Source: Aliiglaciecola lipolytica (lineage in GTDB: Bacteria > Pseudomonadota > Gammaproteobacteria > Enterobacterales > Alteromonadaceae). Taken from it: a DNA stretch of 64,000 bases. The position numbers were made by a program, and so were the translations under genes. Under the pieces are notes generated by a model. The model was not told the origin of the DNA. It saw only the letters and a program-made list of their open reading frames with translations, and made no database searches. Below, piece by piece: positions 10,240-16,878 of the stretch (position 1 is the first letter of the stretch; each line of letters starts with the position of its first letter). Where the stretch lies: contig NZ_JAHKPT010000035.1 of assembly GCF_018860635.1 (NCBI RefSeq), positions 639,395 to 703,394 on the forward strand, read 5' to 3'.

Positions 10240-10794
10240 TTACGCTTTTTTAGACCAAGCAAATTTTTCAAAAGGTTTGTCTACTGGCGTGCTTGCGATA
10301 TGGTTAGTGTAATTACTAATCACTTTTTGAGACAAAGCCAATATAATTTCTAACACTTGCTGTTCACCGTAACCCGCGGCGTAGAATTTGTCTAAATCTG
10401 CTTGAGATACAATTCCACGATTACGCACAATGGTGATGGTTGTATCAAACAACGCTTGTAACTTAGCAGTAGGCATAGGTTCTTGATTACGCAAAGCTTC
10501 AGTTAAAACAGATGATACTTTCATTGAGTTTGCAATAAAGGTGTGGGCAGGTACGCAATAGCTACATCCGTGCTCTACATTAATCGCTTGCCAAACCACG
10601 GTCAGCTCTTCTGCGTCAAAAGAGGTATCCATAAATAATTGGTGCAGTCTTTGGTACGCCTCTAGTGTTTGCGGAGAACTTGCTAATACAGCGTGCAGGT
10701 TAGGCAACATGCCAAATCCTTTTACCGAATTTTTCAATAATGGTTTACTGTCTGCTGGCGCGGATTCAATTGTATGGATAGTTAATGTAGTCAT
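10240..10794 (-). CDS. carboxymuconolactone decarboxylase family (AhpD-like) protein
   Basis: A 184-residue helical protein with the AhpD-like redox motif C-x-x-C-x-x-x-H in EHGCSYCVPAHT, about residues 75-85. Proteins with this signature act as thiol peroxidase or alkylhydroperoxidase partners; true carboxymuconolactone decarboxylases lack the two cysteines. GGAA lies before the ATG. It is the first gene of a two-gene operon with the YghU-like transferase and is divergent from the HAD hydrolase gene, with two TACC-N4-GGTA palindromes between them. A role in thiol or electrophile stress is inferred from family and context. Confidence 0.82.
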   Translation of the reverse strand: MTTLTIHTIESAPADSKPLLKNSVKGFGMLPNLHAVLASSPQTLEAYQRLHQLFMDTSFDAEELTVVWQAINVEHGCSYCVPAHTFIANSMKVSSVLTEALRNQEPMPTAKLQALFDTTITIVRNRGIVSQADLDKFYAAGYGEQQVLEIILALSQKVISNYTNHIASTPVDKPFEKFAWSKKA

Positions 10795-10895
10795 GTTATT
10801 TCCTTCAATTATGGTTAATTTTAGTGCTCATTCATCTCAGCTTTAGTGATTAAATGAATGCTAATCTAGAATGTTTCTACCTATTAGTACTTTAT

Positions 10896-10909
10896 GTACC
10901 GATTGGTAC
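10896..10909. promoter_or_regulatory. predicted TetR operator, site 1
   Basis: GTACCGATTGGTAC: perfect GTACC / GGTAC arms separated by 4 bp. The same TACC-N4-GGTA core occurs at 10929-10942 and in front of the TetR gene at 15934-15947, so a shared regulator is likely. Confidence 0.6.
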
Positions 10910-10928
10910 GATTCGATTGGTTTGCATT

Positions 10929-10942
10929 GTACCGACCGGTAC
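10929..10942. promoter_or_regulatory. predicted TetR operator, site 2
   Basis: GTACCGACCGGTAC: perfect GTACC / GGTAC arms with a 4-bp spacer. It lies 33 bp (about three helical turns) from site 1, between the AhpD-like operon and the HAD gene, and could control both directions. Confidence 0.6.
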
Positions 10943-11048
10943 GATAAAGTCAACACAGATTCGTAGATTGTTTATTTATGGGTTTTACCTTGTAGTCCTA
11001 AATAGATTTAAGTGGCTAAATCATTCACTAAAAAACTGGCAGGAAAGA

Positions 11049-11714
11049 ATGAAAATTAATATCGCATTTGATGTTTACGGTACTTTGATAGACACCCAAG
11101 GTGTGCTGGATTTACTAACTGATTTGGTTGGAAATCAAGCTCAGATATTTTCTGATACTTGGCGATCGAAGCAATTAGAGTATTCATTTAGACGAGGACT
11201 GATGCAGCGTTATGTGCACTTTTCTGTTTGTACCAAAGATGCATTGAATTTCACTTGTGATTCATTGAAAGTCAGTTTGACAGAAACCCAAAAACAGCAA
11301 CTTTTAGATAGTTATAGTTTTTTACCGGCGTTCAGTGATGTTGAAACTGCATTACCCAAATTGGCCCAAAAATATCGATTAATTGCATTTTCCAATGGTG
11401 AGTCAAATTCGGTTCATGGGCTGCTTAACAATGCCAATATTTCCGATTATTTCAGTGAGGTGGTAACTGCCGATGAAATCAATACATTCAAGCCAGATCC
11501 ACAAATCTATCAACATTTGTTAAATAGAATTGACTCACAAGCAAAAGATACCTGGCTGATTTCAAGCAATCCATTTGATGTAATCGGAGCTAAGTCCTTC
11601 GGGTTACATGCTGCTTGGTTAAAACGCAGCCCAGCTGCTGTCTTTGATCCATGGGGAATAGAACCTGATATTGAAATAGGTCAATTAGAAGAATTACTGC
11701 ATAACCTAGAGTAG
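11049..11714 (+). CDS. haloacid dehalogenase type II-like HAD hydrolase
   Basis: A 221-residue HAD-superfamily enzyme. The nucleophile motif is AFDVYGTLID with Asp8, motif II is the SNGE loop, the motif III lysine is in FKPDPQIY, and motif IV is in SSNPFDVIGAKSFG, which fits L-2-haloacid dehalogenases (type II). The reading frame extends upstream to 10854, but that extension runs through the operator palindromes and is not protein-like; the ATG at 11049 has AGGAAAG in front and begins the family's usual N terminus. Dehalogenation or a phosphatase-like activity is possible; the substrate is not known. Confidence 0.82.
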   Translation: MKINIAFDVYGTLIDTQGVLDLLTDLVGNQAQIFSDTWRSKQLEYSFRRGLMQRYVHFSVCTKDALNFTCDSLKVSLTETQKQQLLDSYSFLPAFSDVETALPKLAQKYRLIAFSNGESNSVHGLLNNANISDYFSEVVTADEINTFKPDPQIYQHLLNRIDSQAKDTWLISSNPFDVIGAKSFGLHAAWLKRSPAAVFDPWGIEPDIEIGQLEELLHNLE

Positions 11715-11840
11715 TGCTTTAGTTGAATTAATCTCAACTCTAATTAGCGCTTTTGAGATTCGAGCTTGATTAAAGCTGGCCGTCTTAAGTGCCAATTGCT
11801 GCCATTCGCGTTCTAAATTTAACGAAACTCTACGACTCAT
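11706..11840 (-). CDS. possible 44-residue protein, unrecognised
   Basis: An open frame on the minus strand starting at the ATG at 11840. It encodes a basic, amphipathic 44-residue peptide beginning MSRRVSLNLEREWQQLALK. The start looks like a beta strand followed by helices, faintly like ribbon-helix-helix proteins, but it is too short to assign. It overlaps the 3' end of the HAD gene by 9 bp and no strong ribosome-binding site is visible. It may be a real small gene or the remnant of a longer one cut by the element that begins at 11879. Confidence 0.3.
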   Translation of the reverse strand: MSRRVSLNLEREWQQLALKTASFNQARISKALIRVEINSTKALL

Positions 11841-12003
11841 TTTTTCGATGATAATCTAAAGCCTTGACTAGCTCCTGTGAGGTAGTTAGTGGACAGTCGT
11901 CTATTAGGGCCTAAACATGGCTGTATTAAACAATCGATATTGAGTGATAAAAATGCTGGTGTATATCTTAGATAATCAATAGCTAATGTCACGGAATTAG
12001 CAA

Positions 12004-12060
12004 TCTCCTATTCCTCTGGTTATCCAGAGGAATAGGAGATACTGCTGAATAAATCAGCAG
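12004..12060. other. two adjacent perfect hairpins in the leader
   Basis: Hairpin 1 has 16-bp arms (TCTCCTATTCCTCTGG at 12004-12019 and its complement at 12024-12039) with a TTAT loop. Hairpin 2 has 7-bp arms (CTGCTGA / TCAGCAG, 12042-12060) with a 5-nt loop. No T-run follows, so this is not a simple terminator. The same structures recur in copy 2. Confidence 0.8.
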
Positions 12061-12084
12061 CTCGTCGCAAGTTTATAATAGGTT

Positions 12085-12127
12085 GACGAACTTAAATACG
12101 GTTCGTAGTATTTGATGTTAATTCGTC
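12085..12127. other. third leader hairpin with an alternative fold
   Basis: GACGAA (12085-12090) can pair with TTCGTC (12122-12127), enclosing AAATAC (12094-12099) paired with GTATTT (12108-12113). The competing pairing ACGAAC (12086-12091) with GTTCGT (12101-12106) excludes this fold. Mutually exclusive stems upstream of a start codon are typical of regulatory leaders, but this is inference. Confidence 0.5.
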
Positions 12128-12203
12128 TTATACTCTTCACTCGTGATTAGCCTCTGCCTGATGACAAGGTGCAGTCTGACAAACCTCGAACGGGAGTAAC
12201 CCC

Positions 12204-12953
12204 ATGATATTTAGCCGCATCAAAGCCCATGTCGAAAAGGAAAACTGGTTCGCGGTCGGCATCGATTTCGTGATTGTCGTTGTGGGTGTTTTCATAGGTA
12301 TTCAGGTCGCGAACTGGAACGATATGCGATCAGATAGACAGGACGCGTCGGAATACATGTCTCGCCTCCATGATGATGTAGTAAACCTCATAGAAACACG
12401 GCGTTGGTTGGTAGAAAATCGTGGGGAGCAACTCGAGAGGCTTCGCGAGGCGGTTGCCTTGATAATTGGTGGTGACGGCGATGTATTGACGGATCCGCAG
12501 TGCCTAGCGCTCGCCTTCAATCAGTCCGTATCAAATCCGACCGACGACATAGGAACGCTTAACGAATTGCAATCATCGGGTCGGTTATCCATCCTAGAGA
12601 ATGTGAAAGTTAGGACAGGCTTACAAGATTACTTGCTCGCCAGGGCTAGATCGCGGGACTCGCAGCGTCAGATCAGCTTGGTGGTCGAGCCTCTGCTGCG
12701 AGCCTATCCTCAACTTATCACGGTTAAGAGCGCTACTGAATCTTCGCTCGACAACATCACACAAGGGTCATTTACCTGTGATCTGGAGGCCATGCAGAAT
12801 GATGATGCGTTTAAGAACGATCTCGAGTTAGCGTATTCGCATTTTGGGTTTCATGTCAGGGACAACGCCCGCATAAGCGATAGTCTTGCAACACTTCTTG
12901 GCGTTCTCAACCAAGCGCGATCAAATCAGCTTGAGGTAGGGTCACCCCCATGA
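12204..12953 (+). CDS. DUF6090-type membrane-anchored protein
   Basis: A 249-residue protein of unknown function. The N-terminal pattern is typical of the DUF6090 group: short basic start, then a single hydrophobic segment (GIDFVIVVVGVFIGIQVANW, residues ~21-40) and a charged alpha-helical domain (RSDRQDASEYMSRLHDDV onwards). It is probably anchored in the inner membrane with a soluble helical domain. The start has GGGAGTAACCCC upstream. Codon use is clearly richer in G and C than in the neighbouring genes, suggesting transfer. The stop overlaps by 4 bp (ATGA) the start of a second, immediately truncated ORF of the same type. Confidence 0.7.
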   Translation: MIFSRIKAHVEKENWFAVGIDFVIVVVGVFIGIQVANWNDMRSDRQDASEYMSRLHDDVVNLIETRRWLVENRGEQLERLREAVALIIGGDGDVLTDPQCLALAFNQSVSNPTDDIGTLNELQSSGRLSILENVKVRTGLQDYLLARARSRDSQRQISLVVEPLLRAYPQLITVKSATESSLDNITQGSFTCDLEAMQNDDAFKNDLELAYSHFGFHVRDNARISDSLATLLGVLNQARSNQLEVGSPP

Positions 12954-12982
12954 ACCTAGTTCGTATCAGAGCCCATTTCTAA
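12950..12982 (+). pseudogene. truncated start of a second DUF6090-like ORF
   Basis: The ATG overlaps the stop of the preceding gene (ATGA) and reads MNLVRIRAHF then stop. This resembles the MIFSRIKAHV start of the preceding gene. It looks like the 5' stub of a tandem paralogue whose body has been lost. Confidence 0.45.
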
Positions 12983-13302
12983 GGTCAGAACGAAGAACTG
13001 TTAGTTCGGCTTGGCTAAAGCTTGTCTTTGGCGGGTCAACGGCAAAACCTGCCGTTCGCCGTTCAAATTCGTGTGCGAGCTTTGTGCCATTGACTGCTGT
13101 TCAAGTTTTGAAATTTGAATTCACAGCGTAAAGCAGTCATTGGTATATTGAGATTGCAATGGCGGCAATGAGCGATAAGAAGTCAATGGGGCGATTAGCT
13201 TTACAATTTTTCAAATACCGAGTACGCGCTGACTTTCACTCTATTAACAATATAGAAGAGAGGTAAATATGGAAAATATGAGGCATCATATATTTTCATT
13301 TT
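12983..13302. other. gene-free stretch with inverted repeats
   Basis: No ORF is supported. Two structures stand out: ACGGCA-aaacc-TGCCGT near 13040, and a long imperfect hairpin in which CATTGACTGCT (about 13089-13099) faces AGCAGTCATTG (about 13132-13142) with one mismatch. G+C is higher up to about 13200 than in the flanks. Decayed cassette DNA is plausible. Confidence 0.4.
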
Positions 13303-13500
13303 ATGAAAAATAACTTTTTGTTTTACTTATACTCAACATTGAATCATTTCCGGAAAAATTTAAATATACCTTATATCGATCCGCCTGAAGTGCCTGACAG
13401 ATTACAATTAATACTTTATGAATTTCAGAGTGTCCGTAATTTTTACAAAACCTATCAAACAGAATATCAAATAACAACCTACTCCGTTGAATTACAATGA
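13303..13500 (+). CDS. doubtful 65-residue ORF
   Basis: A short, Tyr/Asn/Phe-rich open frame without recognised motifs and without a ribosome-binding site. The better ribosome-binding site (AGAGAGG) belongs to a 13-codon frame beginning at 13269 whose end overlaps this ATG, so translational coupling is conceivable. It could equally be chance in A/T-rich DNA. Confidence 0.22.
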   Translation: MKNNFLFYLYSTLNHFRKNLNIPYIDPPEVPDRLQLILYEFQSVRNFYKTYQTEYQITTYSVELQ

Positions 13501-13570
13501 AATATTAACCATGGTGCATTTCTTGCCTGTGCATCAATGAATTAAATGTTGACAATTATTAGGAACATCA

Positions 13571-14107
13571 ATGAAATTACGCGCCTTTTTTATGATTTTT
13601 TCCTTTTTCGTTTTAGGTTTGCAGTCGGCTAATGCCACTCTGATTAATTACGATATTCAAGTAAGCTCTACTGACTGGTTTGATCACAACGGGACTCCTT
13701 TTAGTATGACTTTGTCCCCCACCTTACTTGGTTCAATAACCGTTGATAATGCATATAGTAACATTGACGGACTGGTATCCTTTGACCTTTTAACTGGTAC
13801 TAAACTTTGGACTGAAGCAGAGTTAAATAACTCAGTATTCTCTCCCACGTTGTCATTCAACCTATTAGGCGACTTAACATACTTTTCATTGGGCTTTGGT
13901 GACGGTTCAAACTATTTAATTATTTCAAATAACAATACCTTAAGTGTTACAGATTCAAGTTCAAATACAAGCAATGCATGTAATGGATGTGTTTCTATTG
14001 TTTTGAGTCATACCCAGCCAAATTCAGTTCCCGAGCCATCAACATTGGCAATATTCTCGCTGGCATTAATGAGCTTGGCTTTTCGTAGATACAAAAAACA
14101 AGCTTAA
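13571..14107 (+). CDS. PEP-CTERM sorting domain protein
   Basis: A 178-residue exported protein. Residues 1-22 are a signal peptide ending QSANA. The body is a beta-rich, Ser/Asn/Thr-rich domain with a possible disulfide (NACNGCV). The tail VPEPSTLAIFSLALMSLAFRRYKK is a textbook PEP-CTERM signal (PEPS, hydrophobic helix, basic end) recognised by exosortase, so the mature protein is expected at the cell surface or in the extracellular matrix. AGGAA precedes the ATG. It sits inside the region flanked by the leader repeats. No exosortase gene is in the window. Confidence 0.85.
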   Translation: MKLRAFFMIFSFFVLGLQSANATLINYDIQVSSTDWFDHNGTPFSMTLSPTLLGSITVDNAYSNIDGLVSFDLLTGTKLWTEAELNNSVFSPTLSFNLLGDLTYFSLGFGDGSNYLIISNNNTLSVTDSSSNTSNACNGCVSIVLSHTQPNSVPEPSTLAIFSLALMSLAFRRYKKQA

Positions 14108-14115
14108 ATAACGAT

Positions 14116-14150
14116 GAACACAGCAGCATGTAATGATTGCTGCTTTGTTC
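14116..14150 (+). terminator. probable terminator of the PEP-CTERM gene
   Basis: GAACA-c-AGCAGCA and TGCTGCT-t-TGTTC form a 12-bp stem with one mismatch, starting 9 bp after the stop codon at 14107. The T-run is poor. Confidence 0.55.
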
Positions 14151-14516
14151 AAACTATCCCTGTCGATAACCCTCACCGATTGAACTCACAGCACAAACTT
14201 GTCCTTCAAGCTTAAGCCTGACTTCGGCCAATAACGGGCCTAGATTCACCACTGCATCACGCCCAAAGCAGAGCTTGGGTTTAAACTATTTAGTGCTGCA
14301 TCCGACATTGCTGACATTAATACGATTGAGCTATTCCCAATTACATCACGAATAATTTAACTTTGTTCTGACCCCGATAGTTCAAATCTTGGTAAATCTC
14401 CAAGCAGCATTTTTACTACTTTTTAAAAATGGATGTCTAGGTAAGTATCCCACTTGAGCATAATTTCACTTTAAGCCTATACTACCGGTCTAGCTTTCAG
14501 ATAAAGGGAATTAATA
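14151..14516. other. gene-free stretch with a possible coding remnant
   Basis: No complete gene. On the minus strand about 14165-14275 reads as a protein-like segment (RDAVVNLGPLLAEVRLKLEGQV) ending in a stop, which I cannot assign and which lacks a start. At 14357-14375 TTAACTTTGTTCTGACCCC resembles motifs often found near Y1/REP elements; no transposase is next to it. Confidence 0.35.
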
Positions 14517-14780
14517 ATGCAAGCAATGATAGTAAATTCTTTAGCTTTTATCTTCCGCGAAATACTTGGAAGGAAGACACAAACAGTCAGTCTTCACTCC
14601 AACAGGTATGTGGTTTTAGCCACGAGATTATCAATAATACTTTTGATCGGTATTGTAGCTTTAATTGTCGAAATATATTCGAATTATCCTAGTAAGGGTG
14701 CCATGATATTCTGGGTTTGCTTAATCACTATTTTAATACCGAGCATATATTTTTCTTTCAAAAAAGGATATTCAAACTAA
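14517..14780 (+). CDS. small membrane protein, unknown
   Basis: An 87-residue protein with two predicted membrane helices (about residues 34-52, LSIILLIGIVALIVEIY, and 62-80, IFWVCLITILIPSIYF) and basic residues before the first helix. AAAGGGAA lies 8-10 bp before the ATG. I do not recognise a family. It is bracketed by 15-bp direct repeats (CTACTTTTTAAAAAT at 14416 and 14880). Confidence 0.5.
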   Translation: MQAMIVNSLAFIFREILGRKTQTVSLHSNRYVVLATRLSIILLIGIVALIVEIYSNYPSKGAMIFWVCLITILIPSIYFSFKKGYSN

Positions 14781-14914
14781 AAATCTTCCGTTCCTAACAA
14801 AACATATCATGTAAAAAATGTTAATAATAAAACAAAAACACCAAAATTGTGAAGCGCCCAATCGTAAGCTTTTTTTTAGCTACTTTTTAAAAATTTGTAT
14901 CTTCTTTATTGCAA

Positions 14915-15247
14915 GAGGTAGTTAGTGGACAGTCGTCTATTAGGGCCTAAACATGGCTGTATTAAACAATCGATATTGAGTGATAAAAATGCTGGTGTAT
15001 ATCTTAGATAATCAATAGCTAATGTCACGGAATTAGCAATCTCCTATTCCTCTGGTTATCCAGAGGAATAGGAGATACTGCTGAATAAATCAGCAGCTCG
15101 TCGCAAGTTTATAATGGTTGACGAACTTAAATACGGTTCGTAGTATTTGATGTTAATTCGTCTTATACTCTTCACTCGTGATTAGCCTCTGCCTTATGAC
15201 AAGGTGCAGTCTGACAAACCTCGAACGGGAGTAACCCCATGATATTT
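14915..15247 (+). repeat. duplicated structured leader, copy 2
   Basis: The second copy of the leader at 11879-12212, in the same orientation and with about two differences. All three hairpins are intact. Here the downstream ORF is cut short after 26 codons, and the TetR gene follows in the opposite direction. Confidence 0.85.
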
Positions 15248-15319
15248 CGTCGCATCTTAGACCGACAGTTTTCCTTGGTAATGATACTATTGCACCTTAG
15301 TGCAGACCTATACCGTTAA
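15239..15319 (+). pseudogene. truncated ORF behind leader copy 2
   Basis: It begins MIFRRIL like the DUF6090 gene (MIFSRIK) with the same ribosome-binding region, then loses similarity and stops after 26 residues, overlapping the 3' end of the minus-strand TetR gene. It is best read as a 5' stub left by the recombination that placed the element here. Confidence 0.5.
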
Positions 15320-15899
15320 TAATGCTATCGATCGATTGTTCAAGTTCTGATTTAGTTACCCCAGAACGGGCCATACTAGCTGTGCCTTTTAGCATAGTGT
15401 ATAAACTAAGGCTGTTGGCGTGGGCGTTAATATTTAAGCCCAATTGAATCGCTTCAGCATCACTTTCGAATAAATCAGTATATAGCTGCCTTGGCATTGC
15501 CTCAGCTTTAACCAGTAATTGCTCTGCTTCTTTGGGTATAGCGCCACTGGCCAATTCAGATTGGCATAACACTAAATAGCAACCCTTGGCCTGTTCGGAA
15601 CTGCACTGCATATCCACAATAGACATCATGTGGTTTTTAAGTCGTTGTTTCAGCGGAATACCTTCCTCAAATAATAGTTTGAGGTGTGTTTTCATCTTCG
15701 TTTCAATATAACGTTGAGTGGTTTTGACGAACAATGATTCCTTATTGCCAAATGCACGATACATGCTTGGTTTGCTGATGCCCATACTATCAATTAAGTC
15801 CATTAGTGATGCACCAACGTAACCTTTTTGCCAAAAAACATGCATGGCGGCATCTAGCGCTTTGTCAGCGTCAAATTCTCGTTTACGACCGCTTGTCAT
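15297..15899 (-). CDS. TetR family regulator
   Basis: A 200-residue TetR-type repressor. The N-terminal DNA-binding domain includes KALDAAMHVFWQKGYVGASLMDLIDSMGISKPSMYRAFGNKESLF (helix-turn-helix, residues ~10-55); the rest is the ligand-binding helical domain, similar to regulators that sense electrophiles or quinones. The ATG at 15899 was preferred because AGGTGG stands 5 bp upstream; a GTG three codons earlier also exists. A TACC-N4-GGTA palindrome lies 35 bp upstream (autoregulation likely). The same motif occurs twice in front of the AhpD-like/YghU operon and HAD gene, 5 kb away, and DJ-1 and SDR genes are next door. Confidence 0.85.
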   Translation of the reverse strand: MTSGRKREFDADKALDAAMHVFWQKGYVGASLMDLIDSMGISKPSMYRAFGNKESLFVKTTQRYIETKMKTHLKLLFEEGIPLKQRLKNHMMSIVDMQCSSEQAKGCYLVLCQSELASGAIPKEAEQLLVKAEAMPRQLYTDLFESDAEAIQLGLNINAHANSLSLYTMLKGTASMARSGVTKSELEQSIDSIINGIGLH

Positions 15900-15933
15900 G
15901 ATAACCACCTAGGAAAATTATTGGAGGCTTATT

Positions 15934-15947
15934 ATACCACTCGGTAC
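15934..15947. promoter_or_regulatory. predicted TetR autoregulatory operator
   Basis: ATACCACTCGGTAC matches the TACC-N4-GGTA core of the two palindromes at 10896 and 10929 and lies at the expected promoter position of the TetR gene. Confidence 0.6.
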
Positions 15948-16296
15948 GGAAAATTGAAGAGTTAAACAACATTAGTGATTATTAAGGGGATTATTAGCCT
16001 AATCTATAAGAATAAATTGCTCCCTCAGTTATCAAGTCTAATAGACTTTTTGCTGAACTTGTCGATTAACCTAAGATCGTGAAAATCTTACAAAGGTTGT
16101 CTACTAATCGACAGAAATAACCTGCTTGTGATTCTCTGCTAGCTGTTATTGTTTCTCCAACCCATTGTTTTTACTAGGATAGGCAGAACGTTTTGTTTTG
16201 GTATGGCTGTTGCACCTTCATGCTTTTATTCGGCAGAGCTTCTGTGTTAACGGCGGAATCTTTGTTTGATAATTAGACAAAGTAATTGGAGGAAAT
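15948..16296. other. intergenic region, no gene seen
   Basis: It separates the TetR gene from the divergent DJ-1-like gene. No ORF, RNA gene or second TetR-type palindrome was found, although the promoter of the DJ-1/SDR operon must lie here. Confidence 0.35.
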
Positions 16297-16851
16297 ATGT
16301 CAAACAATACAATGTTAAACACCAAAACACTTGCCATTATTGCAACTGATGGTTTTGAACAAAGTGAATTGCTAGACCCCAAAAACGAGCTCGAAGCAAG
16401 GGGAGCAATAACCCACGTCATTTCAATTAACGGTAATCAGACAATACGCGGGTGGAACGAAAAAGATTGGGGCGAAACGATTAAAGTCGACAAACAAATT
16501 GAGCAAGCCAATCTTGAAGACTATGACGCAGTTATTATTCCGGGCGGGCAAATCAATCCAGATATTCTTCGTACCGATGCTAAAGTCGTTGATTTCATTA
16601 AATCAGCCAATGATGAAATTCAAATTAAGGCAATTGCTGCTATTTGCCACGGACCTTGGCTACTGGCTGAGGCTGATATTATTAAAGGCAAAAAAGTCAC
16701 TTCTTATCCCAGCATTAAAACCGATCTAAAAAATGCACAAGCAAACTGGCAAGATGGCAAGGTTGTGGTGGATGGTAAACTAATCACCAGTCGAAACCCG
16801 AATGATATCCCTGCTTTCATCGAAGCGATTACTGAACAATTAGTAAGTTAA
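16297..16851 (+). CDS. DJ-1/PfpI family protein (type 1 glutamine amidotransferase-like)
   Basis: A 184-residue DJ-1/ThiJ/PfpI superfamily protein. The elbow AAICHGPWLLAEA carries the conserved cysteine followed by histidine; an acidic residue comes from DGFEQSE near the N terminus, and KKVTSYPSIKTDLKNAQANW is the typical C-terminal strand region. Family members act as deglycases, glyoxalase-like enzymes or chaperones under carbonyl and oxidative stress. GGAGG lies 7 bp before the ATG. The SDR gene begins 28 bp downstream in the same direction, so both are likely one operon under the neighbouring TetR. Confidence 0.85.
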   Translation: MSNNTMLNTKTLAIIATDGFEQSELLDPKNELEARGAITHVISINGNQTIRGWNEKDWGETIKVDKQIEQANLEDYDAVIIPGGQINPDILRTDAKVVDFIKSANDEIQIKAIAAICHGPWLLAEADIIKGKKVTSYPSIKTDLKNAQANWQDGKVVVDGKLITSRNPNDIPAFIEAITEQLVS

Positions 16852-16878
16852 GGTTGACTGAAATTAAGGAGTAACTGT

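Larger units (their letters stand above)
11879..12212 (+). repeat. duplicated structured leader, copy 1
   Basis: This ~334-bp block is repeated at 14915-15247 with only two differences seen by eye: one base missing in copy 2 (TTTATAATAGG against TTTATAATGG) and one substitution (GCCTGATG against GCCTTATG). Both copies start at GAGGTAGTTAGTGG and end just inside an ORF that begins ATGATATTT. The block holds three strong inverted repeats (12004-12039, 12042-12060 and 12085-12127) and a shared GGGAGTAACCCC ribosome-binding region. It may be a transcribed leader or a recombination end. Confidence 0.85.

Noticed and set aside
10854-11048. Upstream extension of the HAD reading frame
   Set aside because: It runs through two operator palindromes, has no ribosome-binding site and no similarity to HAD N termini; the ATG at 11049 has both the site and the family start.
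13269-13310. 13-codon leader peptide before the 65-codon ORF
   Set aside because: It has a good ribosome-binding site, but no regulatory codon pattern, terminator or antiterminator, and the downstream ORF itself is doubtful.
14357-14375. TTAACTTTGTTCTGACCCC as a REP/Y1-associated end
   Set aside because: It resembles motifs I associate with Y1 elements, but there is no second copy, partner or transposase within the insert.
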